Shown here piece after piece: positions 7,458 through 15,522 of a stretch of DNA of 64,000 nt. Each line of letters begins with the position of its first letter. The stretch's first letter is position 1. The notes below the pieces were generated by a model. That model was not told the origin of the DNA and made no database searches. It was given only the letters and a program-made list of their open reading frames with translations. The stretch lies in contig NZ_JANIAA010000009.1 in the NCBI RefSeq assembly GCF_024505145.1, forward strand, positions 124,001 through 188,000, written 5' to 3'. Origin of the DNA: Streptomyces rugosispiralis (GTDB lineage Bacteria > Actinomycetota > Actinomycetes > Streptomycetales > Streptomycetaceae). The position numbers and the translations under genes are program-made.

Positions 7458-8375
7458 GTGTCCATCACGCCCACCACGCCCAACTCCGACGCCCCCGCGA
7501 CCGGCACCGCCCGCGTCAAGCGCGGTATGGCCGAGCAGCTCAAGGGTGGCGTGATCATGGACGTCGTCACCCCCGAGCAGGCCAAGGTCGCCGAGGACGC
7601 CGGTGCCGTCGCGGTCATGGCGCTCGAGCGGGTACCGGCCGACATCCGTAAGGACGGCGGCGTGGCCCGGATGTCCGACCCGGACATGATCGAGGGCATC
7701 ATCAACGCCGTCTCCATCCCGGTGATGGCCAAGTCGCGGATCGGCCACTTCGTCGAGGCGCAGGTGCTGCAGTCGCTCGGCGTCGACTACATCGACGAGT
7801 CCGAGGTGCTCACCCCCGCCGACGAGGTCAACCACAGCGACAAGTGGTCCTTCACCACCCCGTTCGTCTGCGGGGCCACCAACCTGGGCGAGGCGCTGCG
7901 CCGGATCGCCGAGGGTGCGGCCATGATCCGTTCCAAGGGCGAGGCCGGCACCGGCAACGTCGTCGAGGCCGTGCGCCACCTGCGTCAGATCAAGGGCGAG
8001 ATCGCCCGGCTGCGCGGCCTGGACAACCACGAGCTCTACGCCGCCGCCAAGGAGATCCGCGCCCCGTACGAACTGGTCGCCGAGATCGCGCGGACCGGCA
8101 AGCTGCCGGTCGTGCTGTTCTCCGCCGGTGGCGTCGCCACCCCGGCCGACGCCGCGCTGATGCGTCAGCTCGGCGCCGAGGGCGTGTTCGTGGGTTCCGG
8201 CATCTTCAAGTCGGGCGACCCGGCCAAGCGCGCCGCCGCGATCGTGAAGGCCACCACCTTCTACGACGACCCCAAGGTCATCGCGGAGGCGTCCCGGAAC
8301 CTGGGCGAGGCCATGGTCGGCATCAACTGCGACACCCTCCCCGAGTCCGAGCGCTACGCCAGCCGCGGCTGGTAA
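7458..8375 (+). CDS. pdxS: Pyridoxal 5'-phosphate synthase subunit PdxS
   Basis: The 305-aa (beta/alpha)8 enzyme makes pyridoxal phosphate from ribose 5-phosphate, glyceraldehyde 3-phosphate and ammonia supplied by PdxT. The family's near-invariant stretches are present: RVKRGMAEQLKGGVIMDVV at the start, VMALERVPADIRKDGGVARM, the Schiff-base lysine in PVMAKSRIGH, and IRSKGEAGTGNVVEAVRHLR. The start is GTG 7458. pdxT follows 91 bases later on the same strand, the standard actinobacterial arrangement. Confidence 0.97.
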   Translation: MSITPTTPNSDAPATGTARVKRGMAEQLKGGVIMDVVTPEQAKVAEDAGAVAVMALERVPADIRKDGGVARMSDPDMIEGIINAVSIPVMAKSRIGHFVEAQVLQSLGVDYIDESEVLTPADEVNHSDKWSFTTPFVCGATNLGEALRRIAEGAAMIRSKGEAGTGNVVEAVRHLRQIKGEIARLRGLDNHELYAAAKEIRAPYELVAEIARTGKLPVVLFSAGGVATPADAALMRQLGAEGVFVGSGIFKSGDPAKRAAAIVKATTFYDDPKVIAEASRNLGEAMVGINCDTLPESERYASRGW

Positions 8376-8466
8376 CCGGCGCCCGTACGGCACCACATGG
8401 CACCACGCGCCCCGGCCCGCAGGCCCGGCGCGTGGTGCCCCTGACGTTCGAGAGGTCTTCGCTTCC

Positions 8467-9087
8467 GTGACTACGTCGTCCATACCGGCCACGTCCACCG
8501 CCGACGCCCCCGTGATCGGTGTGCTCGCCCTCCAGGGCGATGTCCGCGAGCATCTCGCCGCGCTCGCCGCGGCCGGGGCCACGCCCCGTCAGGTCCGCAG
8601 GCCCGAGGAGCTCGCCGAGGTCGCGGCCCTGGTGATCCCCGGGGGCGAGTCGACCACCATGTCCAAGCTGGCGATCATCTTCGGGCTGCTGGAGCCGCTG
8701 CGCGAGCGGGTCCGGGCCGGGATGCCGGTGTACGGTACGTGCGCGGGCATGATCATGCTCGCGGACAAGATCCTCGACGGCCGGGACGACCAGGAGACCA
8801 TCGGCGGCATCGACATGATCGTGCGCCGTAACGCCTTCGGCCGTCAGAACGAGTCCTTCGAGGCCGAGGTCGACATCCAGGGCATCGAGGACGGCCCGGT
8901 CGAGGGGGTCTTCATCCGCGCGCCCTGGGTCGAGTCCGTGGGCGGCGGTGCCGAGGTGCTCGCGACGTTCGACGGGCACACCGTCGCCGTCCGGCAGGGC
9001 AACGTCCTGGCGACCTCGTTCCACCCCGAGCTGACCGGCGACCACCGGGTCCACCGGCTCTTCGTCGATATGGTGCGGCGCGCGTAG
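8467..9087 (+). CDS. pdxT: Pyridoxal 5'-phosphate synthase glutaminase subunit PdxT
   Basis: This 206-aa class I glutaminase frees ammonia from glutamine for PdxS. The nucleophile is Cys92 in YGTCAGMI and the His/Glu pair is H186 and E188 in SFHPELTGD. The oxyanion motif PGGEST is present near residue 60. The first 14 residues are a variable extension. Its last four codons and stop are repeated in tandem downstream (9079-9280). Confidence 0.96.
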   Translation: MTTSSIPATSTADAPVIGVLALQGDVREHLAALAAAGATPRQVRRPEELAEVAALVIPGGESTTMSKLAIIFGLLEPLRERVRAGMPVYGTCAGMIMLADKILDGRDDQETIGGIDMIVRRNAFGRQNESFEAEVDIQGIEDGPVEGVFIRAPWVESVGGGAEVLATFDGHTVAVRQGNVLATSFHPELTGDHRVHRLFVDMVRRA

Positions 9088-9280
9088 CGCTCGGCCGCGG
9101 GCGGTGGCGGGAGACGGGAGGGCGGTGGGGCGCGCGTAGCGCTCCGTTGAGGGTGGTGGCGGGAGACGCGAGGCGGTGGGGCGCGCGTAGCGCTCCGTTG
9201 AGGGTGGTGGCGGGAGACGCGAGGCGGTGGGGCGCGCGTAGCGCTCCGTTGAGGGTGGTGGCGGGAGACGGGAGGGCAGT
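9079..9280. repeat. Four 51-52-bp tandem copies spanning the pdxT stop codon
   Basis: The motif GCGCGCGTAGCGCTC, which contains the pdxT stop TAG at 9085-9087, recurs with TAG at 9137, 9188 and 9239, spacings of 52, 51 and 51. Between these lie GTTGAGGGTGGTGGCGGGAG and ACGCGAGGCGGTGGGG. The first copy is the most diverged, and the middle ones are nearly identical, so the expansion is recent. The reverse complement matches part of aroB at about 38249-38290. Confidence 0.95.
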
Positions 9281-9358
9281 CCTCGCCGCAGGCTGGGCCG
9301 ATCCCGGTAGGATCTCAAGCGTTCGTACAGCAATGGGTTACGCGAAGGAGACAGGCGG

Positions 9359-10111
9359 ATGTCCGGCCACTCTAAATGGGCTACGACGAAGCACAAGAAG
9401 GCCGTGATCGATGCCAAGCGCGGCAAGCTCTTCGCGAAGCTGATCAAGAACGTCGAGGTTGCGGCCCGGATGGGCGGTGCCGATCCGGAGGGCAACCCGA
9501 CGCTCTTCGACGCCATCCAGAAGGCGAAGAAGCAGTCGGTTCCGAACAAGAACATCGACAGCGCGGTCAAGCGCGGTGCCGGTCTCGAGGCCGGTGGCGC
9601 CGAGTACGAGACGATCATGTACGAGGGCTACGGCCCCAACGGCGTGGCCGTCCTCATCGAGTGTCTGACCGACAACCGCAACCGCGCGGCCTCCGACGTC
9701 CGCGTCGCCATGACGCGCAACGGCGGCTCGATGGCCGACCCGGGCTCCGTGTCGTACCTGTTCAACCGTAAGGGCGTCGTCATCGTCCCCAAGGGCGAGC
9801 TCACCGAGGACGACGTGCTGGGCGCGGTCCTGGACGCCGGCGCCGAGGAGGTCAACGACCTCGGTGAGTCCTTCGAGGTCATCAGCGAGGCCACCGACCT
9901 CGTCGCGGTCCGCACCGCCCTCCAGGAGGCGGGCATCGACTACGACTCGGCCGATGCCAACTTCGTGCCCACGATGCAGGTCCAGCTCGAGGAAGACGCC
10001 GCGCGCAAGATCTTCAAGCTGATCGACGCTCTCGAGGACAGCGACGACGTGCAGAACGTCTTCGCCAACTTCGACGTCTCCGACGAGGTCATGGCCAAGG
10101 TGGACGCCTGA
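9359..10111 (+). CDS. yebC: YebC/PmpR family protein
   Basis: The 250-aa protein belongs to the YebC/TACO1 family. It begins with the hallmark MSGHSKWATTKHKKAVIDAKRG and contains AIQKAKKQSVPNKNIDSAVKRG. Members have been described as transcription regulators, and recently as translation factors acting at proline-rich stalls; which applies here is not shown by the sequence. The ATG at 9359 follows GAAGGAG. The gene precedes ruvCAB as in most actinobacteria, but a terminator-like hairpin at 10142 suggests separate transcription. Confidence 0.95.
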   Translation: MSGHSKWATTKHKKAVIDAKRGKLFAKLIKNVEVAARMGGADPEGNPTLFDAIQKAKKQSVPNKNIDSAVKRGAGLEAGGAEYETIMYEGYGPNGVAVLIECLTDNRNRAASDVRVAMTRNGGSMADPGSVSYLFNRKGVVIVPKGELTEDDVLGAVLDAGAEEVNDLGESFEVISEATDLVAVRTALQEAGIDYDSADANFVPTMQVQLEEDAARKIFKLIDALEDSDDVQNVFANFDVSDEVMAKVDA

Positions 10112-10141
10112 CGGCGGATCGGCACGGCGGTCGACGACAGG

Positions 10142-10176
10142 GACGGGCCGGCGGGGCAGCACCCCACCGGCCCGTC
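10142..10176 (+). terminator. Terminator hairpin after yebC
   Basis: GACGGGCCGGCGGGG pairs with CCCCACCGGCCCGTC, 15 bp with one mismatch, around a 5-base loop, 30 bases past the yebC stop. Confidence 0.75.
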
Positions 10177-10179
10177 GGC

Positions 10180-10230
10180 GTTGTCCGCTGGTGTTGTCGG
10201 CGGGTGTTGTCCACGGGTGTTGTCGGCGCC
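10180..10230. repeat. Four 13-bp tandem repeats upstream of ruvC
   Basis: Units start at 10180, 10193, 10206 and 10219 with the form GTTGTCSRCGGGT (S is C or G, R variable). The last unit is shortened to 12 bases. The array lies between the yebC terminator and the ruvC start region. Confidence 0.8.
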
Positions 10231-10283
10231 AGCCGCTAGCCTGCATGAACAGATGACCGAAGCGCGGTGAGGGGAGGGGCGCG

Positions 10284-10925
10284 GTGCGTGTGCTGGGCGT
10301 GGACCCGGGGCTGACCCGGTGCGGCGTCGGCGTGGTCGAGGGGGTCGCGGGCCGCCCGCTGCGGATGCTCGGCGTCGGCGTCGTACGGACCGGGGCGGAC
10401 GCCGCGACCGCCGACCGGCTCGTCCTCATCGAGCGCGGCATCGAGGAGTGGCTGGACACCCACCGGCCGGAATTCGTCGCCGTGGAGCGGGTGTTCAGCC
10501 AGCACAACGTCCGCACCGTCATGGGCACCGCGCAGGCCAGCGCCGTCGCCATGCTGTGCGCGGCCCGCCGCGGGCTGCCGGTCGCGCTGCACACCCCCAG
10601 CGAGGTCAAGGCGGCCGTCACCGGATCCGGGCGCGCCGACAAGGCGCAGGTCGGCTCGATGGTGACCCGGCTGCTGCGGCTGGACGCCCCGCCCAAACCG
10701 GCCGACGCCGCCGACGCGCTGGCGCTCGCCATCTGCCACATCTGGCGGGCCCCCGCGACCAACCGGCTCCAGCAGGCCGTCGCCGCCCACCGCACCACAA
10801 GCCCCGCCCGCACCACAAGCCCCGCCCGTACCACAAGCCCTGCCCGTACCCCGAGCACCGAGCGCCCGACGAGCCCCGCCCGTACCCCGAGCACCGAGCG
10901 CACCACGAAAGGCCGTACCTCATGA
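10284..10925 (+). CDS. ruvC: Holliday junction resolvase RuvC with a repeat-rich tail
   Basis: The first 170 residues are RuvC, an endonuclease that cuts Holliday junctions. The catalytic acids are D7 in GVDPG, the E of AVERVF, and the acid pair in KPADAADALALAICH. The DNA-binding SQHNVRTVMGTAQASAV region is intact. The remaining 40 residues are a low-complexity tail built of TTSPAR and TPSTER units, not part of the fold. The start is GTG 10284 after GAGGGGAGG. The stop overlaps the ATG of ruvA (ATGA), so ruvC and ruvA are co-translated. Confidence 0.95.
   Translation: MRVLGVDPGLTRCGVGVVEGVAGRPLRMLGVGVVRTGADAATADRLVLIERGIEEWLDTHRPEFVAVERVFSQHNVRTVMGTAQASAVAMLCAARRGLPVALHTPSEVKAAVTGSGRADKAQVGSMVTRLLRLDAPPKPADAADALALAICHIWRAPATNRLQQAVAAHRTTSPARTTSPARTTSPARTPSTERPTSPARTPSTERTTKGRTS
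10791..10919 (+). repeat. 18-bp in-frame tandem repeats in the ruvC tail
   Basis: CGCACCACAAGCCCCGCC recurs three times, then variants alternate with TACCCCGAGCACCGAGCG. The product reads TTSPAR x3, then TPSTER, PTSPAR, TPSTER and TTKGRTS. Confidence 0.9.
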
Positions 10926-11545
10926 TCGCGTTCGTCTCCGGTCCGGTGGCGGCCGTCGCCCCGGACACCGCCGTGATCGAGGTCGGCGGCGTTGGGATGG
11001 CGGTCCAGTGCACCCCGGCCACCCTGGCCGGGCTCCGCGTCGGCCAGCAGGCCCGGCTGGCCACCTCCCTCGTCGTCCGTGAGGATTCGCTGACCCTCTA
11101 CGGCTTCGCCGACGACGACGAGCGGCAGGTCTTCGAGCTGCTCCAGACCGCCAGCGGGGTCGGCCCCCGGCTGGCCCAGGCCATGCTGGCCGTGCACTCC
11201 CCGGACGCGCTGCGGCTCGCGGTGTCCACCGGGGACGAGAAGGCGCTCACCGCCGTCCCCGGCATCGGCAAGAAGGGGGCGCAGCGGCTGCTGCTTGAGC
11301 TCAAGGACCGGCTCGGGGAGCCGCTCGGCTCCGCCGTGCCCGGCGCCCGCTCGGCGGCCGCCGCCCCCGGCTGGAGCGATCAGCTGCACACCGCGCTGGT
11401 GGGCCTCGGCTACGCCACCCGGGAGGCCGACGAGGCGGTGGCCGCCGTCACCCCACGGGCCGAGGAGACGGTGGCCGCGGGCGGTACGCCCCAGGTGGCC
11501 CAGCTGCTGCGGGCCGCCCTGCAGACCCTGAACCGCACACGGTGA
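10922..11545 (+). CDS. ruvA: Holliday junction branch migration protein RuvA
   Basis: The 207-aa DNA-binding subunit of the RuvAB branch migration motor has three parts. An N-terminal OB fold begins MIAFVSGPVAAV. Two helix-hairpin-helix motifs follow (LLQTASGVGPRLAQAML near 75 and LTAVPGIGKKGAQRLLLEL near 110). A C-terminal RuvB-binding domain begins DQLHTALVGLGY. The ATG at 10922 overlaps the ruvC stop. ruvB starts 67 bases after its stop. Confidence 0.96.
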   Translation: MIAFVSGPVAAVAPDTAVIEVGGVGMAVQCTPATLAGLRVGQQARLATSLVVREDSLTLYGFADDDERQVFELLQTASGVGPRLAQAMLAVHSPDALRLAVSTGDEKALTAVPGIGKKGAQRLLLELKDRLGEPLGSAVPGARSAAAAPGWSDQLHTALVGLGYATREADEAVAAVTPRAEETVAAGGTPQVAQLLRAALQTLNRTR

Positions 11546-11612
11546 GCCACCGCGGCCGCGGCAGGCCGCGACCGGACGCACCACCGAAGACGACATCGCG
11601 AGGCGAAACGCA

Positions 11613-12701
11613 GTGAACTGGGACGAGACCCCACCGGCCACCGCCGACGACGCCCCGTCCGGCGCGGGCGGCAGGCTGGTGGGCGCCGACGCCGACGGCG
11701 ACGACCAGGCGGTGGAGGCCGCGCTGCGCCCCAAGGACCTCGGCGAGTTCGTCGGGCAGGAGCGGGTCCGCGAGCAGCTGGATCTGGTGCTCAAGGCGGC
11801 CCGGCAGCGCGGCGGCACCGCCGACCATGTGCTGCTCTCCGGCGCGCCCGGACTGGGCAAGACCACCCTCTCCATGATCATCGCCGCCGAGATGGGTGCC
11901 CCGATCCGGATCACCTCCGGCCCCGCCATCCAGCACGCCGGCGATCTGGCCGCGATCCTCTCCTCCCTCACCGAGGGCGAGGTGCTCTTCCTCGACGAGA
12001 TCCACCGGATGTCCCGGCCCGCCGAGGAGATGCTCTACATGGCGATGGAGGACTTCCGCGTCGACGTCATCGTCGGCAAGGGGCCAGGGGCCACCGCCAT
12101 CCCGCTGGAGCTGCCGCCGTTCACGCTGGTCGGAGCCACCACCCGGGCCGGGCTGCTGCCGCCCCCGCTGCGCGACCGGTTCGGCTTCACCGGACATATG
12201 GAGTTCTACGCCCCGGCCGAGCTGGAGCGGGTCATCCACCGCTCGGCCGGGCTGCTCGACGTGACCATCGAGCCCCAGGGCGCGTCCGAGATCGCGGGCC
12301 GCTCCCGCGGCACCCCCCGGATCGCCAACCGGCTGCTGCGCCGGGTGCGCGACTACGCCCAGGTCAAGGCGGACGGCCTGGTCACCCGCGAGATCGCCGC
12401 CAGCGCCCTGGCCGTCTACGACGTGGACGAGCGCGGCCTGGACCGGCTGGACCGGGCGGTGCTCAGCGCCCTGCTCAAGCTGTTCGGCGGCGGCCCGGTG
12501 GGCCTGTCGACCCTGGCGGTCGCCGTGGGGGAGGAGCGTGAGACCGTGGAGGAGGTCGCCGAGCCCTTCCTGGTCCGGGAGGGGCTGCTGGCCCGTACCC
12601 CCCGGGGACGGATCGGCACCCCGGCGGCCTGGGCGCATATGGGGCTCACCCCGCCGCCGCAGACCGCCGCCGGCGGTCAAGCGGGCCTCTTCGAGGCATG
12701 A
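11613..12701 (+). CDS. ruvB: Holliday junction branch migration helicase RuvB
   Basis: The 362-aa AAA+ ATPase drives branch migration with RuvA. Walker A is GAPGLGKTT near residue 78, Walker B LFLDEIHR near 128, sensor 1 LVGATTR and the arginine-finger region LRDRFGF. A winged-helix domain ends the protein (LVREGLLARTPRGR). The first 30 residues are an acidic, variable extension. The final GAG-GCA-TGA is copied in short repeats downstream. Confidence 0.96.
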   Translation: MNWDETPPATADDAPSGAGGRLVGADADGDDQAVEAALRPKDLGEFVGQERVREQLDLVLKAARQRGGTADHVLLSGAPGLGKTTLSMIIAAEMGAPIRITSGPAIQHAGDLAAILSSLTEGEVLFLDEIHRMSRPAEEMLYMAMEDFRVDVIVGKGPGATAIPLELPPFTLVGATTRAGLLPPPLRDRFGFTGHMEFYAPAELERVIHRSAGLLDVTIEPQGASEIAGRSRGTPRIANRLLRRVRDYAQVKADGLVTREIAASALAVYDVDERGLDRLDRAVLSALLKLFGGGPVGLSTLAVAVGEERETVEEVAEPFLVREGLLARTPRGRIGTPAAWAHMGLTPPPQTAAGGQAGLFEA

Positions 12702-12748
12702 TGACTCAAGGCATGATGACTCGAGCCATCATGCAGGCATGATGGCTC
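12696..12748. repeat. 12-bp direct and inverted repeats spanning the ruvB stop
   Basis: GCATGATGACTC occurs at 12696-12707 (it contains the ruvB TGA) and again at 12711-12722. Its inverted form GAGCCATCATGC is at 12723-12734, and GCATGATGGCTC at 12737-12748. The second and third copies abut and can form a hairpin, so this may also serve as a weak terminator. Confidence 0.8.
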
Positions 12749-13015
12749 GGGGACGCGGCGTGACGGCGCAGGACGTGCCATGACGGGCCGGACGGGCCGC
12801 GGCAAGGCATAAGCGCTCGCTTACCCTGCATCATGGCGTAGAGGACCAATAATGGCGGGGTCAGGAACCCCGGTACCGCGCCGGGCGTTGTTCCATTGGC
12901 GTGGGCTCGCTTAGACTCCGCCGATGCCGTCCGTATGCCGTCCGCTCACTGTGCGGTGTACCCACCCCCGTAGACCAGGCCGCTCCCCGCGGTCGTGTGA
13001 AGGAATTTCCGTCCC
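12702..13015. other. ruvB-yajC gap: repeats, palindrome, probable yajC promoter
   Basis: After the short repeats this gap of about 310 bases has a perfect 14-bp palindrome at 12810-12823. CGCTTAGACTCC lies near 12909-12920, where TTAGAC could be a -10 box. No gene of acceptable codon bias was seen. The yajC ribosome site GAAGGAA lies at about 13000-13006. Confidence 0.5.
12810..12823. promoter_or_regulatory. Perfect palindrome resembling a TetR-family operator
   Basis: TAAGCGCTCGCTTA is a perfect 14-bp palindrome about 190 bases before yajC, in the gap after ruvB. Sites of this AAGCGCTCGCTT type are common TetR-family operators. The regulator is not in this window. Confidence 0.4.
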
Positions 13016-13573
13016 GTGAATATCGTGACTCTCCTGCCGTTCATCGTGCTTATCGGGGCCATGTTCCTGATGACGCGTTCGGCCAAGAACAAGCAGCGCC
13101 AAGCCCAGCAGATGCGCAATGATATGCAGCCGGGCTCCGGCGTGCGGACCATCGGCGGCATGTATGCGACGGTCAAGGAGGTCCACGACGACACGGTCCT
13201 CATCGAGGTCGCCCCCGGTGTGCACGCGATCTACGCGAAGAACTCGGTGGGAGCCGTCCTGTCGGACGCCGAGTACAACCGCATCGTGCACGGCATCGAC
13301 CCCGACGAGGACGCCACCGACGACACCCCTGTCGTTCCCGACGACGCCTCCTCGCTGACCGAGGCGGCCGACGCCGACTCGCCCGCCGACAAGGTGGAGC
13401 TCGAGAAGGCCGATACGGCCGACAAGGCCGACGACGCGGTCGAGAAGGCCGCCGCGGCCGACGACGAGGCCGGGAAGACGGACGCCAAGAAGATCGAACT
13501 CGGCAAGGACGAGGCCGCCGCGGCGAGCACCTCCGAGGACGACAAGCGGGACGGCGGCACCGACGCGAAGTAA
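13016..13573 (+). CDS. yajC: Preprotein translocase accessory subunit YajC
   Basis: The 185-aa product has a single N-terminal membrane helix (LLPFIVLIGAMFLM, residues 6-19). The cytosolic YajC domain follows (IGGMYATVKEVHDDTVLIEV). A long acidic, Ala/Asp/Lys-rich tail makes it almost twice the usual 85-110 aa. It works with SecDF to support SecYEG export. The GTG start follows GAAGGAA. A strong hairpin separates it from secD. Confidence 0.93.
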   Translation: MNIVTLLPFIVLIGAMFLMTRSAKNKQRQAQQMRNDMQPGSGVRTIGGMYATVKEVHDDTVLIEVAPGVHAIYAKNSVGAVLSDAEYNRIVHGIDPDEDATDDTPVVPDDASSLTEAADADSPADKVELEKADTADKADDAVEKAAAADDEAGKTDAKKIELGKDEAAAASTSEDDKRDGGTDAK

Positions 13574-13586
13574 GTCCGTCATGCGA

Positions 13587-13623
13587 GAACCGCGGCGCGC
13601 CCTCGATCGGTGCGCCGCGGTTC
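13587..13623 (+). terminator. Hairpin between yajC and secD
   Basis: GAACCGCGGCGCGCC pairs with GGTGCGCCGCGGTTC, 15 bp with one mismatch, around a 7-base loop. It starts 14 bases past the yajC stop, so part or all of yajC transcription may end here before secD. Confidence 0.75.
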
Positions 13624-13724
13624 CCTGGACGGTCTAGGCTCCGGCGGGGGCCCGTCCCCACAAGACTTCGTGGCCGCCCCGCGCACACCCCATGCGGGGC
13701 GGTTGGACAGGGAGATACGAGAAG

Positions 13725-15521
13725 GTGGCAGCACCGAAGAAGGGCCGCAGGTCCTCCGGGTCACAGGGCAGGCCAGGGCGACCCTTGGCCGTCATCCTGA
13801 TCGCCATCGCGGCGCTGACCGGAGGCATGTTCGTCTCCGGTCACACCACGCCGCGACTGGGGATCGATCTCGCGGGCGGCACCAGCTTCACGCTGGAGGC
13901 CAAGAACCAGCCGGGCAAGCCCAACGCGATCAACACGGACAACATGAACACCGCCGTGGGGATCATCGAGCGGCGGGTCAACGGTCTGGGTGTGTCCGAG
14001 GCCGAGGTCCAGACGCAGGGCGAGAAGCACATCATCGTGAACATCCCCAAGGGGACGAACGCGAAACAGGCCCGGCAGCAGGTCGGCACCACCGCCCAGC
14101 TCTACTTCCGGCCGGTGGTCACGACCACCAGCGGCCAGAAGACCCCCGAGAAGCCCAACTCCACCCCCAGCCCGTCGGGCAGCGCCACCGGCAAGGGCCA
14201 GGACAAGGGTGACGACAAGGGTGGCAAGCCGTCCGGTACGCCGTCGGCCTCGTCATCGGCCTCCTCGTCCTCCTCCGCCAGCCCCAGCACCCAGGGGCGG
14301 GCCCTCTCCAAGGGCCTGAAGGCCGACGAGAAGCCCAGCGGGAGCCCCTCGCCGTCGAACACCCCGAAGCCCGACCCGTCCAAGAGCCCCTCGGGCTCCA
14401 GCGGCCAGGAAGAGCTGGCCAAGGAGTTCGCGAAGCTGGACTGCACCAAGCCGGCCGGACGCGCCGCGGCGGCCGAGAAGGCGGCCAACGCCAAGCCGAC
14501 CGACTCGGTGCTGGCCTGCAGCCAGAAGGGCGACGCCAAGTTCGTCCTCGGTCCCTCCGAGGTCGAGGGCACCGACGTGGACGACGCCTCGGCGGTCTTC
14601 GAGAGCCAGAACGGGGCGGGCTGGATCGTCCAGCTCGACTTCAACAGCAAGGGCTCCAAGAAGTTCGCCAAGACCACCGGCGAGCTGACCAAGCAGCAGT
14701 CCCCGCAGAACCGCTTCGCGATCGTCCTGGACGGCGAGGTCGTCTCCGACCCCGAGGTCACCCAGGGCGCCATCACCGGCGGCCGGGCCACCATCTCCGG
14801 CGGCTTCACCCAGCAGAGCTCCGAGGACCTGGCCAACGTGCTGTCCTTCGGTGCGCTCCCGCTGTCCTTCGACATCGCCGACGAGACCACCGTCTCCGCC
14901 GCGCTCGGCGGTGAGCAGCTGGACGCCGGTCTGATCGCCGGTGCCATCGGCCTCGCGCTCGTCGTGATCTACCTGGTCGTCTACTACCGCGGTCTCGCCC
15001 TGGTCGCCATGGCCAGCCTCGGCGTCTCCGCGATCCTGACGTACACGATCATGGTGCTGCTCGGTCCTGGTATCGGCTTCGCGCTGAACCTGCCCGCGGT
15101 CTGCGGCGCGATCGTGGCCATCGGTATCACCGCCGACTCGTTCATCGTCTACTTCGAACGGATCCGCGACGAGATCCGGGAGGGCCGCTCGCTGCGCCCC
15201 GCCGTCGAGCGCGGCTGGCCGCGGGCCCGGCGCACCATCCTGGTGTCCGACTTCGTGTCCTTCCTGGCCGCCGCGGTGCTCTACGTCGTCACCGTCGGCA
15301 AGGTGCAGGGCTTCGCCTTCACCCTGGGTCTGACCACGCTGCTCGACGTCGCCGTGGTGTTCCTCTTCACCAAGCCGCTGATGACGATCCTCGCCCGCCG
15401 CCCGTTCTTCGGGAACGGCCACTCGTGGTCCGGCCTCGACCCCAAGCGCCTCGGGGCCACACCGCCGCTGCGCCGCCGCCGTTCCGCCGCCCCCGGCCCC
15501 GCTGACACGAAGGAGGCGTGA
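13725..15521 (+). CDS. secD: Protein translocase subunit SecD
   Basis: This 598-aa membrane protein uses the proton gradient to pull proteins across after SecA. The first helix (residues 23-40) leads to LGIDLAGGTSFTLEA. A large extracytoplasmic domain follows, then five more helices in the last 200 residues, with GIGFALNLPAVCGAIVAIGI and YFERIRDE typical of SecD. Residues about 145-230 form an inserted low-complexity Ser/Pro/Lys segment within the external domain. The GTG at 13725 is chosen because GGGAGAT lies about 10 bases upstream and VAAPKKGRR is a typical cytosolic start; an upstream in-frame start at 13692 is less likely. secF follows after one base. Confidence 0.95.
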   Translation: MAAPKKGRRSSGSQGRPGRPLAVILIAIAALTGGMFVSGHTTPRLGIDLAGGTSFTLEAKNQPGKPNAINTDNMNTAVGIIERRVNGLGVSEAEVQTQGEKHIIVNIPKGTNAKQARQQVGTTAQLYFRPVVTTTSGQKTPEKPNSTPSPSGSATGKGQDKGDDKGGKPSGTPSASSSASSSSSASPSTQGRALSKGLKADEKPSGSPSPSNTPKPDPSKSPSGSSGQEELAKEFAKLDCTKPAGRAAAAEKAANAKPTDSVLACSQKGDAKFVLGPSEVEGTDVDDASAVFESQNGAGWIVQLDFNSKGSKKFAKTTGELTKQQSPQNRFAIVLDGEVVSDPEVTQGAITGGRATISGGFTQQSSEDLANVLSFGALPLSFDIADETTVSAALGGEQLDAGLIAGAIGLALVVIYLVVYYRGLALVAMASLGVSAILTYTIMVLLGPGIGFALNLPAVCGAIVAIGITADSFIVYFERIRDEIREGRSLRPAVERGWPRARRTILVSDFVSFLAAAVLYVVTVGKVQGFAFTLGLTTLLDVAVVFLFTKPLMTILARRPFFGNGHSWSGLDPKRLGATPPLRRRRSAAPGPADTKEA

Positions 15522-15522
15522 G

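Noticed and set aside
10112..10283. A LexA (SOS) box before ruvC
   Set aside because: No GAAC-N4-GTTC or TCGAAC-type palindrome is present; the gap holds a terminator and 13-bp repeats.
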